A DNA stretch of 64,000 bases from NCBI GenBank assembly GCA_044225825.1, contig JBGAIB010000001.1, positions 806,001 to 870,000 of the forward strand, read 5' to 3'. The translations under genes were made by a program, and so were the position numbers. Origin of the DNA: Bog-950 sp044225825. Its GTDB lineage: Bacteria > Bacteroidota > Bacteroidia > Chitinophagales > LD1. This document shows positions 1 to 8,211 of the stretch, piece after piece. The notes beneath the pieces are model-generated. The model did not search any database and was not told the DNA's origin. It saw only the letters and a program-made list of their open reading frames with translations. Within the stretch, counting starts at the first letter, position 1; each line of letters starts with the position of its first letter.

Positions 1-1
1 T

Positions 2-2860
2 CTGATAGCGTTGATAGCTGTTTATTTCATTATCAACAGCAATTTGAAAGCGTTGCGTAAAGCCGAAACGGAGAATGCACTTAAAAACTGGAGCCTATCC
101 GGTACCGTACAGATGAATGACAAACTGCGTGGGGAGAAACCGATACCTACGCTGGCCGAAGATGTTGTAACCCAGCTAACCCAATACCTGAATGCGCTGG
201 TTGGCGCTTTTTACATCTACGAGAACGGCCTACTGGAATTAGCAGGCAGCTATGCCTTTAGCTTCCGGAAGGATAACGTTACGTCGTTTAAGCCCGGCGA
301 AGGCCTGGCTGGTCAGGTTGCGCGCGAAAAGAAGGCCATCGTATTTAGTGAGGTCCCCGCCGATTACATGCGAATCCAGTCGGGCCTGGGGCACACAGCA
401 CCTAAAAACATATTGGTATTCCCCGTTCTATATAACAACGAACTGCTTGGCGTAATTGAAATAGGCAGCATTAATACAATTGCCGAACACGAATTATTAC
501 TGATAAGTATACTGGCAGAGAACATTGGTGTTGCGCTTAACGCGGCACAGGCAAGTATAAAAATGAAGGAACTGCTGGAAGAAACCCAGCGCCAGGCCGA
601 AGAATTAGAAGCGCAGCAGGAAGAACTGAAACAAAGCAATGAGGAGTTACAGGAAAAAACCGAGCTGCTGGAAAAGTCGGAAGCCGAATTAAAAGCACAG
701 CAGGAGGAATTGCAACAGGCTAACGAAGAACTGGAAGAAAAAGCCAACTTGCTGGAAGAGCAAAAAGAAATACTGGAAAACGCCAAACTGGATATAGAAA
801 CAAAAGCACGTGAACTGGAGATAACCAGCCGTTATAAATCAGAATTTCTGGCAAACATGTCGCACGAGCTGCGCACGCCTTTAAACAGTATTTTGATACT
901 GGCACAACTGCTTACGGAAAACAAGCATAAAATACTGGGGCAAAAGGAGGTAGAATATTCCTCCAACATCTACAATTCGGGGCTTGACTTGTTGAACCTG
1001 ATTAACGAAATACTGGACCTATCAAAAGTAGAATCGGGACGCATGGAACTGGATGTTACAGATGTTGCTCTCGACACCATCAACGACAAACTGCAGGCTA
1101 TGTTCAGCGAAGTGGCGCGTAACAAATCCATCGACTTTAAAATTGACTATGATCCTGCCGTTACCGGAGCAAGCATTCATACGGATAGTCAGCGTATGGA
1201 GCAGATATTGCGCAACCTGCTTTCCAACGCATTTAAGTTTACGGTCAAAGGCGGAGAAGTAAAACTCAGTATCACCAAAGCACCGGCACACACCGTTTTT
1301 AAGAATGCCAACCTGCAGCACTGCAACGATGTGCTGCGTTTTGCTGTATCAGACACCGGCATTGGCATACCACACGAAAAGCAGGGAATAATTTTTGAAG
1401 CCTTTCAGCAGGCCGATGGTTCCACCAAACGAAAATATGGCGGCACGGGGCTGGGCTTATCCATCAGCCGCGAATTAGCCCATGTGCTGGGTGGCGAAAT
1501 ACATCTGCTTAGTATGGAAGGACAAGGAAGCACCTTTACATTATACCTGCCGCTTACTTACGGTGGCAGTTCGAACATGGCCAGCGAACAATTGAAATCG
1601 GCCCCGGTAGATGCGGGTAAAACAAAGCCCTTGATCTCCGGCGATCAAAAGCAGGCAACTGATGACCGGCAACATACAACCGATAAAGACCGGATGATAT
1701 TAATTATGGAAGACGATGAGCAATTCGCCCATGTGCTGCTCGATTTTGTGCGCGAGCGAAACTACAAGGGCATAGTTGCTGCGCAGGGCAATACCGGACT
1801 AAACTATGCACGCATTTATAAACCCGATGCCATTTTACTAGACCTGCAATTGCCGGTGATGGACGGCGCTGAGGTGCTGCGGCAATTAAAAAATGATCCT
1901 GAGCTGCGCCATATTCCTGTGCAGATAATTTCGGGTTACGACCGCCGTAAAGAGAGTTTACAATTAGGCGCATTCGACTTTTTAAACAAACCTGTGTCGA
2001 AACAACAGTTACAGGGCGTGTTCGACAAAATTGAGGGCTTTATGAGCCGCAAATTGAAACAGTTGCTGGTAATAGAAGATAACCTCGCTCAGAATCAGGC
2101 AATCTGCGATCTTATTGGCAACGGGGATGTAAAAACCATCTCGGCTTTCTCGGGGAAAGAAGCATTTGAAAAACTTGCTGCGCAAGAGGTGGACTGCATT
2201 ATCGTGGATCTGGGGCTGCCCGATATGAGCGGCTTTGATATACTGGAAAAAATTAAAAACGATTCTGCGCTGAATAAAATTCCGGTGGTGGTTTATACCG
2301 CAAAGGATCTTTCCAAGGAAGAGGTTAGCCGCTTAAATAAACTGGCCAGCACCGTAGTATTAAAAACCGCTAATTCGCAGGAACGCCTGCTAGACGAAAC
2401 AGCTTTGTTCCTGCATCGGGTAGAGGCTCGGCTACCGGCAGATAAACAGCAAATCATCCGTAAGCTGCACCGTAGCGATGAAGTACTGAAAGGCAAAAAG
2501 GTGTTGCTGGTGGATGACGACATCCGGAATATTTATTCCTTAAGTCATTTACTGGAAGGCGAGGGTATGCAGTGTGTTATTGCCGAAAACGGCAAAGCTG
2601 CGCTTACCATGTTAAAACAGAATCCGGGCACCGATATTATACTGATGGACGTAATGATGCCTGAAATGGATGGCTATGAGGCTACACGTGCTATCCGGCA
2701 AATGCAGGCATTTTCAAAAGTGCCCATTATTGCTTTAACCGCCAAAGCCATGAAAGGCGACCGCGAAAAGTGCCTGAACGCCGGCATGAGCGATTATGTT
2801 TCGAAACCGGTAAATGTAGAGCAACTGATTTCGCTGATGCGGGTTTGGCTTTATAAATAA
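2..2860 (+). CDS. Hybrid sensor histidine kinase, GAF-coiled coil-HisKA-HATPase-REC-REC-REC (5' end cut by window)
   Basis: The frame is open to the window edge. A TTG at 11 is only the first possible start inside the window and is not the real one, because the residues before and after it form the end of a membrane helix (LIALIAVYFII). Numbering from that TTG: a GAF domain at about 50-180, a Glu/Gln-rich coiled coil at 183-270 containing a 28-residue duplication (201-228 and 229-256), HisKA with phospho-acceptor His285 in NMSHELRTP, a HATPase_c domain with DTGIGIP and GGTGLGL motifs to about 525, then three receiver domains with acceptor Asp611, Asp733 and Asp880. Known relatives carry an extracellular CHASE3-type sensor before this point; here it lies outside the window. 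The next gene starts 6 bases downstream, so it heads the che-like operon. It is probably an inner-membrane kinase feeding phosphate to internal and separate receivers. Family is certain; stimulus unknown. Confidence 0.95.
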   Translation: MIALIAVYFIINSNLKALRKAETENALKNWSLSGTVQMNDKLRGEKPIPTLAEDVVTQLTQYLNALVGAFYIYENGLLELAGSYAFSFRKDNVTSFKPGEGLAGQVAREKKAIVFSEVPADYMRIQSGLGHTAPKNILVFPVLYNNELLGVIEIGSINTIAEHELLLISILAENIGVALNAAQASIKMKELLEETQRQAEELEAQQEELKQSNEELQEKTELLEKSEAELKAQQEELQQANEELEEKANLLEEQKEILENAKLDIETKARELEITSRYKSEFLANMSHELRTPLNSILILAQLLTENKHKILGQKEVEYSSNIYNSGLDLLNLINEILDLSKVESGRMELDVTDVALDTINDKLQAMFSEVARNKSIDFKIDYDPAVTGASIHTDSQRMEQILRNLLSNAFKFTVKGGEVKLSITKAPAHTVFKNANLQHCNDVLRFAVSDTGIGIPHEKQGIIFEAFQQADGSTKRKYGGTGLGLSISRELAHVLGGEIHLLSMEGQGSTFTLYLPLTYGGSSNMASEQLKSAPVDAGKTKPLISGDQKQATDDRQHTTDKDRMILIMEDDEQFAHVLLDFVRERNYKGIVAAQGNTGLNYARIYKPDAILLDLQLPVMDGAEVLRQLKNDPELRHIPVQIISGYDRRKESLQLGAFDFLNKPVSKQQLQGVFDKIEGFMSRKLKQLLVIEDNLAQNQAICDLIGNGDVKTISAFSGKEAFEKLAAQEVDCIIVDLGLPDMSGFDILEKIKNDSALNKIPVVVYTAKDLSKEEVSRLNKLASTVVLKTANSQERLLDETALFLHRVEARLPADKQQIIRKLHRSDEVLKGKKVLLVDDDIRNIYSLSHLLEGEGMQCVIAENGKAALTMLKQNPGTDIILMDVMMPEMDGYEATRAIRQMQAFSKVPIIALTAKAMKGDREKCLNAGMSDYVSKPVNVEQLISLMRVWLYK

Positions 2861-2866
2861 CAGCGC

Positions 2867-3259
2867 ATGATGAACCCTTTAGAAAATTTGAACGAACGGC
2901 ATGTGTTATTGGTGGACGATGAAGCCAGCAATATTTACGCACTAAGCAGCTACCTGGAAAGCAAACAAATGCAGGTAACCGTAGCCCGAAACGGGCAGGA
3001 AGTGATGGCATTGCTGCACACCGGTATGCAGCCCGATGTGATTTTACTGGACATGATGATGCCGGTAATGGACGGCTATGAAACGCTGGTTGCTATGAAA
3101 CAGGAAAACCTGCTGGATAAAATACCGGTAATTGCCGTTACTGCCCGCGCCATGAAAGGTGATAAAGAAAAATGCCTGGAAGCCGGTGCCTGGGATTATG
3201 TATCAAAGCCCGTGGATTTAGCACTGCTACTAACAAAAATAAGCACACATGTAAGCTAA
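2867..3259 (+). CDS. Single-domain response regulator (REC)
   Basis: This 130-residue protein is a receiver domain and nothing else. It has the acidic pair in LLVDDE at 14-19, acceptor Asp62 in LLDMMMPVMDG, the switch Thr in VTARAMKG and the Lys in YVSKPVD. It closely resembles the third receiver of the preceding kinase (same AMKGD-EKCL-AG segment), so it may be a detached duplicate of that domain. It sits 6 bases after the kinase and 4 bases before cheR. With no output domain it would act as a phosphate relay or sink, or by protein contact, like CheY. A second ATG one codon later is an equally possible start. Confidence 0.93.
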   Translation: MMNPLENLNERHVLLVDDEASNIYALSSYLESKQMQVTVARNGQEVMALLHTGMQPDVILLDMMMPVMDGYETLVAMKQENLLDKIPVIAVTARAMKGDKEKCLEAGAWDYVSKPVDLALLLTKISTHVS

Positions 3260-3263
3260 AACT

Positions 3264-4082
3264 ATGCTGGAACTGGAGGAAACACACTTGCAACAATTTC
3301 TTAAGGCTATACATAATGTATACGGCTACGATTTTACCGAGTATGCCGAAGCCTCGCTCAAGCGCAGAGTTTTGCATTACATGGAACGCAATCGCAACAC
3401 CTCACTGCAGCAATTGCAGGCTTTGCTATTGAGCAACGATGTGTTGTTTGAACAGTTTATCCGAGAGCTTTCGGTAACGGTTACCGAAATGTTCCGCGAC
3501 CCGCCCTTTTACCAAAGTTTGCGCGAAAAAGTAATTCCGCGGCTGGCCACCTATCCTTTTATTAAAATATGGATAGCAGGCTGTGCCACGGGCGAAGAAG
3601 TGTATTCTGTTGCTATTGTATTAAAAGAAGCAGGCCTGTTAAACCGTTCGGTAATTTACGCTACCGATATCAATCAGCGCTCGCTGCAACTGGCTGCCGA
3701 AGGTATGTTTCCATTAGCCTCCATGAAATCCTATACGGCAAATTATCAAAAATCAGGGGGGCACGAAGACTTTTCGATGTATTACAAAGCCAACTACGAT
3801 TCGGCCCTATTTGATAAAGACCTCCGTAAGAACATCGTTTTTGCACCACATAACCTGGCGGTGGACCAATCATTCAACGAGTTTCAGTTGATCGTATGCC
3901 GCAATGTGCTGATCTACTTTAATCAGGCACTGCAAAATAAGGTCATCAACCTGTTCTACGAAAGTTTGTGTCCCTTCGGGGTATTAGGCCTGGGCAATAA
4001 AGAGTCGCTGTTGTTTTCCGAAAAGCGGGCCCTGTTCGAAGATGTAGACCGGAAAGAAAAAATTTATATCAAGCTCTCCTGA
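3264..4082 (+). CDS. cheR: CheR-type protein-glutamate O-methyltransferase
   Basis: CheR transfers a methyl group from S-adenosylmethionine to glutamate side chains in signalling coiled coils. The 272-residue protein has the N-terminal helical CheR domain (1-75), the TEMFRDP segment at 74-80, the SAM-binding loop WIAGCATGEE at 103-112, and the CRNVLIYF motif near 210 typical of CheR. It lacks the C-terminal TPR or pentapeptide-tethering extensions found in some CheRs. It is directly followed by cheB and preceded by a REC protein. No methyl-accepting chemotaxis protein, CheA or CheW is present in the window, so the methylated partner is unknown; the neighbouring kinase coiled coil is the obvious candidate. 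Family assignment is firm, substrate is inference. Confidence 0.93.
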   Translation: MLELEETHLQQFLKAIHNVYGYDFTEYAEASLKRRVLHYMERNRNTSLQQLQALLLSNDVLFEQFIRELSVTVTEMFRDPPFYQSLREKVIPRLATYPFIKIWIAGCATGEEVYSVAIVLKEAGLLNRSVIYATDINQRSLQLAAEGMFPLASMKSYTANYQKSGGHEDFSMYYKANYDSALFDKDLRKNIVFAPHNLAVDQSFNEFQLIVCRNVLIYFNQALQNKVINLFYESLCPFGVLGLGNKESLLFSEKRALFEDVDRKEKIYIKLS

Positions 4083-4673
4083 ATGCGTAACACCCACCCG
4101 ATAGATATTATCGTTGTAGGCACCTCCGCAGGAGGATTGCAGGCTTTCGCAGTGCTGGCGGAAGCTCTTCCGCATGATTACCCTATACCAATAGTGCTGG
4201 TGCAACACCGCGTAAAGGAACATAACGACCTGCTGGAAGAAGTACTGCAGAGTAAGTGCCGGATCACTATTAAACAGGCAGACGAAAAGGAAAGCCTCCA
4301 AAGCGGCATGGTATACACTGCCCCACCCGATTATCATTTACTGATAGAGCGCGATAAAACCCTTTCACTTTCATCGGATGAACAGGTGAATTACAGCCGG
4401 CCTTCTATTGATGTATTGTTTGAGTCGGCGGCACTGGCTTTTAAGAGTCATGTGCTGGGCATACTGCTAACCGGCGCCAACAGCGATGGCACCAATGGGC
4501 TTTTAACCATCAAAGCCAAAGGCGGTTTTACCCTGGTACAAACGCCTGAAGAAGCCCTTTTTAAAACAATGCCGGAAGCCGCCATAAAAGCAGGGGCGGC
4601 TATGCAAATATTAAGTTTGAAACAGATAGCTGATTTTCTGATAAAACTACCGACCCATGAGTCAGAAAAATAA
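4083..4673 (+). CDS. cheB: CheB-type methylesterase, catalytic domain only
   Basis: CheB hydrolyses or deamidates the glutamyl methyl esters made by CheR. The 196-residue protein is only the catalytic domain. The triad is visible as Ser15 in GTSAGG, His42 in VQHR and Asp135 in TGANSDG. Classical CheB has an N-terminal receiver that gates the catalytic site; here that receiver is missing, and the free-standing REC protein two genes upstream could supply it in trans. The start follows the cheR stop directly, and the 3' end overlaps the next kinase gene by 17 bases, which implies translational coupling. The set of cheR, cheB and kinases without a chemoreceptor recurs in non-flagellated Bacteroidota; its physiological role is not settled. 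Confidence 0.92.
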   Translation: MRNTHPIDIIVVGTSAGGLQAFAVLAEALPHDYPIPIVLVQHRVKEHNDLLEEVLQSKCRITIKQADEKESLQSGMVYTAPPDYHLLIERDKTLSLSSDEQVNYSRPSIDVLFESAALAFKSHVLGILLTGANSDGTNGLLTIKAKGGFTLVQTPEEALFKTMPEAAIKAGAAMQILSLKQIADFLIKLPTHESEK

Positions 4674-6513
4674 CGATAAGGCCACCATACTGATCATAGA
4701 CGACAAACAGGCCAACATTTTTGCGCTTGAGAAACTGCTGGAACGCAAGGACCGCGAATTCCTGAATGCCACCAACGGAAAGGACGGCCTGCACATGGCT
4801 ATCAGCCGCGAAGTAGACCTTATAATACTGGATGTGAACATGCCGGATATGGACGGTTTTGAAGTAGCGCAAATTCTGAAATCGAACCGGCGCACCAAGG
4901 ACATCCCCATCATTTTTGCCACCGCCGAAAAAACCGAACACACCAACATTTTAAAGGGGTTCGACGAAGGTGCGGTGGACTATTTGTTTAAACCGCTTGA
5001 CCCGGAAATTACCAGGGCTAAGGTAGCGGTGCTGCTTCAGATACAATTGCAGAAACGTGAAGTGCTGGCTAAAAATATGCAGCTGGAGAAAAGCGCACTG
5101 CTCATCAATAACTCAGCCGATATTATTGGGATAGTGGACGTAAACACCTTTAAGATTGAAGAGATCAACCAGGCCTTCACCAAAATATTAGGTTATAGTT
5201 TGCAGGAGGCGCGCGAAAATATTCTGCCTTACTTTTTAAGCCAGGAGGATCGCCGCCGCTTATTGTTACTGAGCAAGGAAACCGAATCTCAACTTTCGTT
5301 TGAAACAAAAGCTTACTGTAAGGACCGCAGCACGAAGGTATTGCACTGGCATGTGGTGGCCCGTAACGGCAAGTGGTTCGTTAACGCCCGCGACGTTACC
5401 GATATCAAAGCGGCCGAAAAAGTAAAGCACTATCTGGCTACTGTGGTTAAGCAGTCGTCAGATGCTATTTACATCCATGATGAGGAAGGCCGCGTAATCT
5501 CGTGGAATGAAGGTGCCGAAAAGCTTTATGATTATACCGAGGAGGAGGCTCTGCGCATGAAGGTATGGAACATTATACCCGATTACCTGCAACCCCATAC
5601 ACAGGAGTTGATCAGGAGTGTGTTTGATGGTCACAAAATAAACCTGCTGGAAACCAGGAGGATTAACAAACACGGAAAGTTGTTAGATGTCCTTTTCTCG
5701 GCTGCCGTGGTAGTAGATGCCCACACCCACAAAAAGTCGATAGCAATTACAGAGCGGGATATTACGGAACAAAAAATTGCTGATGAACAGATCAAACAAT
5801 TAAACAAGGATCTGCAGTCCAACATTATTAAACTTGAAAACGTTAACCGCGATCTGGAATCATTTTCCTACTCGGTTTCGCACGATTTGCGCGCACCGTT
5901 GCGTGCCGTAGGCGGCTTTGCACGGATGCTGCGCGAGGATTATGCCAACCTGATTGGCATGGAAGGACAACGCCTGCTGGAGAACATTGATATAAACGTC
6001 AAAAAAATGAATATGCTTATCAGCGAGTTACTTGAGTTTGCCAAGCTCGATAACCGTGTAGTGCAAAAGCAAAGGGTAGATTGCGGCGTTCTGCTAAACA
6101 ATGTTATCAATGCGCTTAATCAATCTACCAGGCATCAGGCCGAAATTCAGGTAGCCGAGCTGCCACCGGTTATGGCCGATCAACCTTTGCTTGAACAAGT
6201 ATGGACCAACCTTCTTTCCAACGCCGTAAAATACTCGTCGAAACGCGAGAAGCCATTGGTAAAAATAGGAGCTGTAAAAAACGGGCAGGAAACCATTTAC
6301 TACATAAAGGATAATGGAGCTGGCTTCAGCATGCAGTACGTAGGCAAGCTCTTCAACACGTTTCAACGTCTTCATTCGGCACAGGAATTTGATGGCATAG
6401 GAATAGGCCTGGCCATGGTGCACCGCATTATTGACAAACACGGGGGTAAGGTGTGGGCCGAAGCAGAGGAAGATAAAGGTGCTACCTTTTACTTTACCCT
6501 GCCCGATAATTAA
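4657..6513 (+). CDS. Response regulator-PAS-PAS-histidine kinase
   Basis: A cytoplasmic 618-residue protein with reversed order: receiver first (acceptor Asp59 in IILDVNMPDMDG), a helical linker (about 122-145), two PAS domains at about 144-250 and 258-375, a coiled coil, then HisKA with His409 in SVSHDLRAPL and a C-terminal HATPase_c (DNGAGF, GIGIGLAM). No membrane segment is seen. The N-terminal receiver can accept phosphate from the upstream hybrid kinase and so steer this second kinase, giving a cascade. It overlaps cheB by 17 bases and ends the operon, meeting the convergent dtxR-type gene 8 bases later. Its own output partner is not in the window. Confidence 0.93.
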   Translation: MSQKNNDKATILIIDDKQANIFALEKLLERKDREFLNATNGKDGLHMAISREVDLIILDVNMPDMDGFEVAQILKSNRRTKDIPIIFATAEKTEHTNILKGFDEGAVDYLFKPLDPEITRAKVAVLLQIQLQKREVLAKNMQLEKSALLINNSADIIGIVDVNTFKIEEINQAFTKILGYSLQEARENILPYFLSQEDRRRLLLLSKETESQLSFETKAYCKDRSTKVLHWHVVARNGKWFVNARDVTDIKAAEKVKHYLATVVKQSSDAIYIHDEEGRVISWNEGAEKLYDYTEEEALRMKVWNIIPDYLQPHTQELIRSVFDGHKINLLETRRINKHGKLLDVLFSAAVVVDAHTHKKSIAITERDITEQKIADEQIKQLNKDLQSNIIKLENVNRDLESFSYSVSHDLRAPLRAVGGFARMLREDYANLIGMEGQRLLENIDINVKKMNMLISELLEFAKLDNRVVQKQRVDCGVLLNNVINALNQSTRHQAEIQVAELPPVMADQPLLEQVWTNLLSNAVKYSSKREKPLVKIGAVKNGQETIYYIKDNGAGFSMQYVGKLFNTFQRLHSAQEFDGIGIGLAMVHRIIDKHGGKVWAEAEEDKGATFYFTLPDN

Positions 6514-6521
6514 AACAGTCA

Positions 6522-7178
6522 CTAACCGATAAAAATATTCTGTGCCGCCATTTTGCTGATGGTGGCCTTCTTCTTTTTATCCAATTGTATGGAAAGCGAC
6601 CCGTCAAATTCAATAATCTCGGTTATCTCAATTTCCGACCCCAGGTGAATTTGCTGGGCATCCAGGTATTGCAAAAATTTGGATGAGCTGTCTTTTACAC
6701 CTACCACCTTGCCTTTCTCCCCTTTCTTCATTTTCGAAAGCAGCACCTGCCGTACGCTTTGTATATTACCCGATGCATCGGGGATGGGGTCGCCATGCGG
6801 ATCGAACTTAGGGAAGCCCAAAAATTTATCCAGCTTATCAATCATCTCCGCCGAGTGAATATGCTCCAGTTGCTCGGCAATATCGTGGATCTTATCCCAG
6901 CCGTAACCAAGCTTCTCTACCAAAAAAACCTCCCACAGCCTGTGCTTGCGTACTACCCCCTTGGCAATCTTCTCTCCTTCACGCGTAAGACGGACGCCAT
7001 GGTATTTTTCGTACGTAACCAGTTTCTTTTGCTTCAGCTTTTTAATCATATCCGTAACCGAAGCAGCCGTAGCATTCACGGTTTTGGCAATGTCGTTTGT
7101 GGAAATGCTTTCATCTCCATCTTCGCCCAGGTGAAAGATAGCCTTAATGTAATTCTCCTCTGTACTGCTGAATTCCAT
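6522..7178 (-). CDS. DtxR/MntR-family metal-dependent transcriptional regulator
   Basis: The 218-residue protein has a winged helix-turn-helix at about 8-65 (the recognition helix region contains ATAASVTDMIKKL), a metal-binding dimerisation domain (RKHRLWEVFL, EQLEHIHS, DPHGDPIP) and a C-terminal FeoA/SH3-like domain at about 150-215. The family represses iron or manganese genes when loaded with metal ion; which metal cannot be told from these residues. The preceding gene on this strand, an SDR, ends 17 bases upstream, so the two are probably co-transcribed. No metal transporter is adjacent; a VIT1-type transporter lies far away at 40.8 kb. Confidence 0.92.
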   Translation of the reverse strand: MEFSSTEENYIKAIFHLGEDGDESISTNDIAKTVNATAASVTDMIKKLKQKKLVTYEKYHGVRLTREGEKIAKGVVRKHRLWEVFLVEKLGYGWDKIHDIAEQLEHIHSAEMIDKLDKFLGFPKFDPHGDPIPDASGNIQSVRQVLLSKMKKGEKGKVVGVKDSSSKFLQYLDAQQIHLGSEIEITEIIEFDGSLSIQLDKKKKATISKMAAQNIFIG

Positions 7179-7195
7179 GCTTCGTATTAAATAGC

Positions 7196-8077
7196 TTATT
7201 CGCTTTTAGCGCCGCGTACCATTTGTTCAATGGCATCCCATTGTTCTTTGGTCACATCATCAAACAGATTGAACTCGCCTGCGCCCTGCAGCCATTCGCC
7301 ACCGTCGATAGTTACCACATCGCCGTTTACATAGGCCGAGTAGTCGGAAACGAGGTAAGCAGCCAGGTTGCAAAGCTCCTGGTGTTCGCCCACACGGCGC
7401 AAAGGCACCTGTTTCACCAAATCATATTTTTCGCGGAACTCGCCCGGTACTAAGCGGTCCCAGGCCCCCTTGGTAGGGAACGGCCCCGGAGCAATAGCAT
7501 TGGAACGAATACCGTATTTGGCCCATTCCACCGCCAGCGAGCGGGTCATAGCCAATACACCTGCTTTGGCACAAGCCGATGGCACTACATAAGCGCTGCC
7601 GGTCCAGGCATAGGTGGTAACAATACTTAATATGGCTTTATCGCGCTGGTTATTCTTTATCCAGTACTTACCAAGGGCAAGTGTGCAGTTATACGAACCT
7701 TTTAAAACAATATCCACCACGGTATCAAACGCACGTGCACTCAGGCGTTCGGTTGGCGAAATAAAATTGCCGGCGGCATTATTTACCAGCACGTCTACAC
7801 CACCAAAGGTGCTAACCGTTTGTTCCACCATTTTTTCTACCTCCAGCCAGTTGCGCACATCGCACTGCACAGCCAATACCTTACCACCTGTTTCGGCTTC
7901 CAGTTCATTAGCGGTTTTTTGCAGCACTTCCAGTTTGCGGCTGGTAATAACCAGGTTAGCGCCCAGTTGCAAAAAATATTTGCTCATCGATTTCCCCAGG
8001 CCGGTACCGCCACCGGTAATAATGATGGTTTTACCTTTTAATGCGCCGTCCTTCAGCATGCCTTCGGTATATTTCAT
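7196..8077 (-). CDS. SDR-family 2,4-dienoyl-CoA reductase-like oxidoreductase
   Basis: A 293-residue short-chain dehydrogenase/reductase with the nucleotide-binding TGGGTGLG near residue 22 and NNAAG near 98. The catalytic region lacks the usual Tyr-x3-Lys spacing and instead reads VVPSACAKAG, the arrangement known from mitochondrial-type 2,4-dienoyl-CoA reductase (DECR); the following PGP and DGGEWL segments also fit that branch. DECR enzymes use NADPH to remove double bonds during beta-oxidation of unsaturated fatty acids. It is the first gene of a probable pair with the dtxR-type gene. Sub-family call is likely, exact substrate is inferred. Confidence 0.85.
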   Translation of the reverse strand: MKYTEGMLKDGALKGKTIIITGGGTGLGKSMSKYFLQLGANLVITSRKLEVLQKTANELEAETGGKVLAVQCDVRNWLEVEKMVEQTVSTFGGVDVLVNNAAGNFISPTERLSARAFDTVVDIVLKGSYNCTLALGKYWIKNNQRDKAILSIVTTYAWTGSAYVVPSACAKAGVLAMTRSLAVEWAKYGIRSNAIAPGPFPTKGAWDRLVPGEFREKYDLVKQVPLRRVGEHQELCNLAAYLVSDYSAYVNGDVVTIDGGEWLQGAGEFNLFDDVTKEQWDAIEQMVRGAKSE

Positions 8078-8164
8078 GATGTATGGTTTTATTGTGTTTA
8101 TGAAGGTAACAAAGGAAAAGAAATACGGGTAATTACCGCCCCTGTTGCTATCTTTTTTAAAAGC

Positions 8165-8191
8165 AAAAACCCCGGCATTACCGGGGTTTTT
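8165..8191 (-). terminator. Rho-independent terminator after dnaA
   Basis: A 6-bp GC stem (CCCCGG / CCGGGG) with a CATTA loop is flanked by A and T runs, so on the minus strand the hairpin is followed by TTTTT. It lies 20 bases beyond the dnaA stop and before the SDR gene, separating the two transcripts. Confidence 0.85.
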
Positions 8192-8211
8192 ATTTTATCG
8201 CTTTCAGGGCA

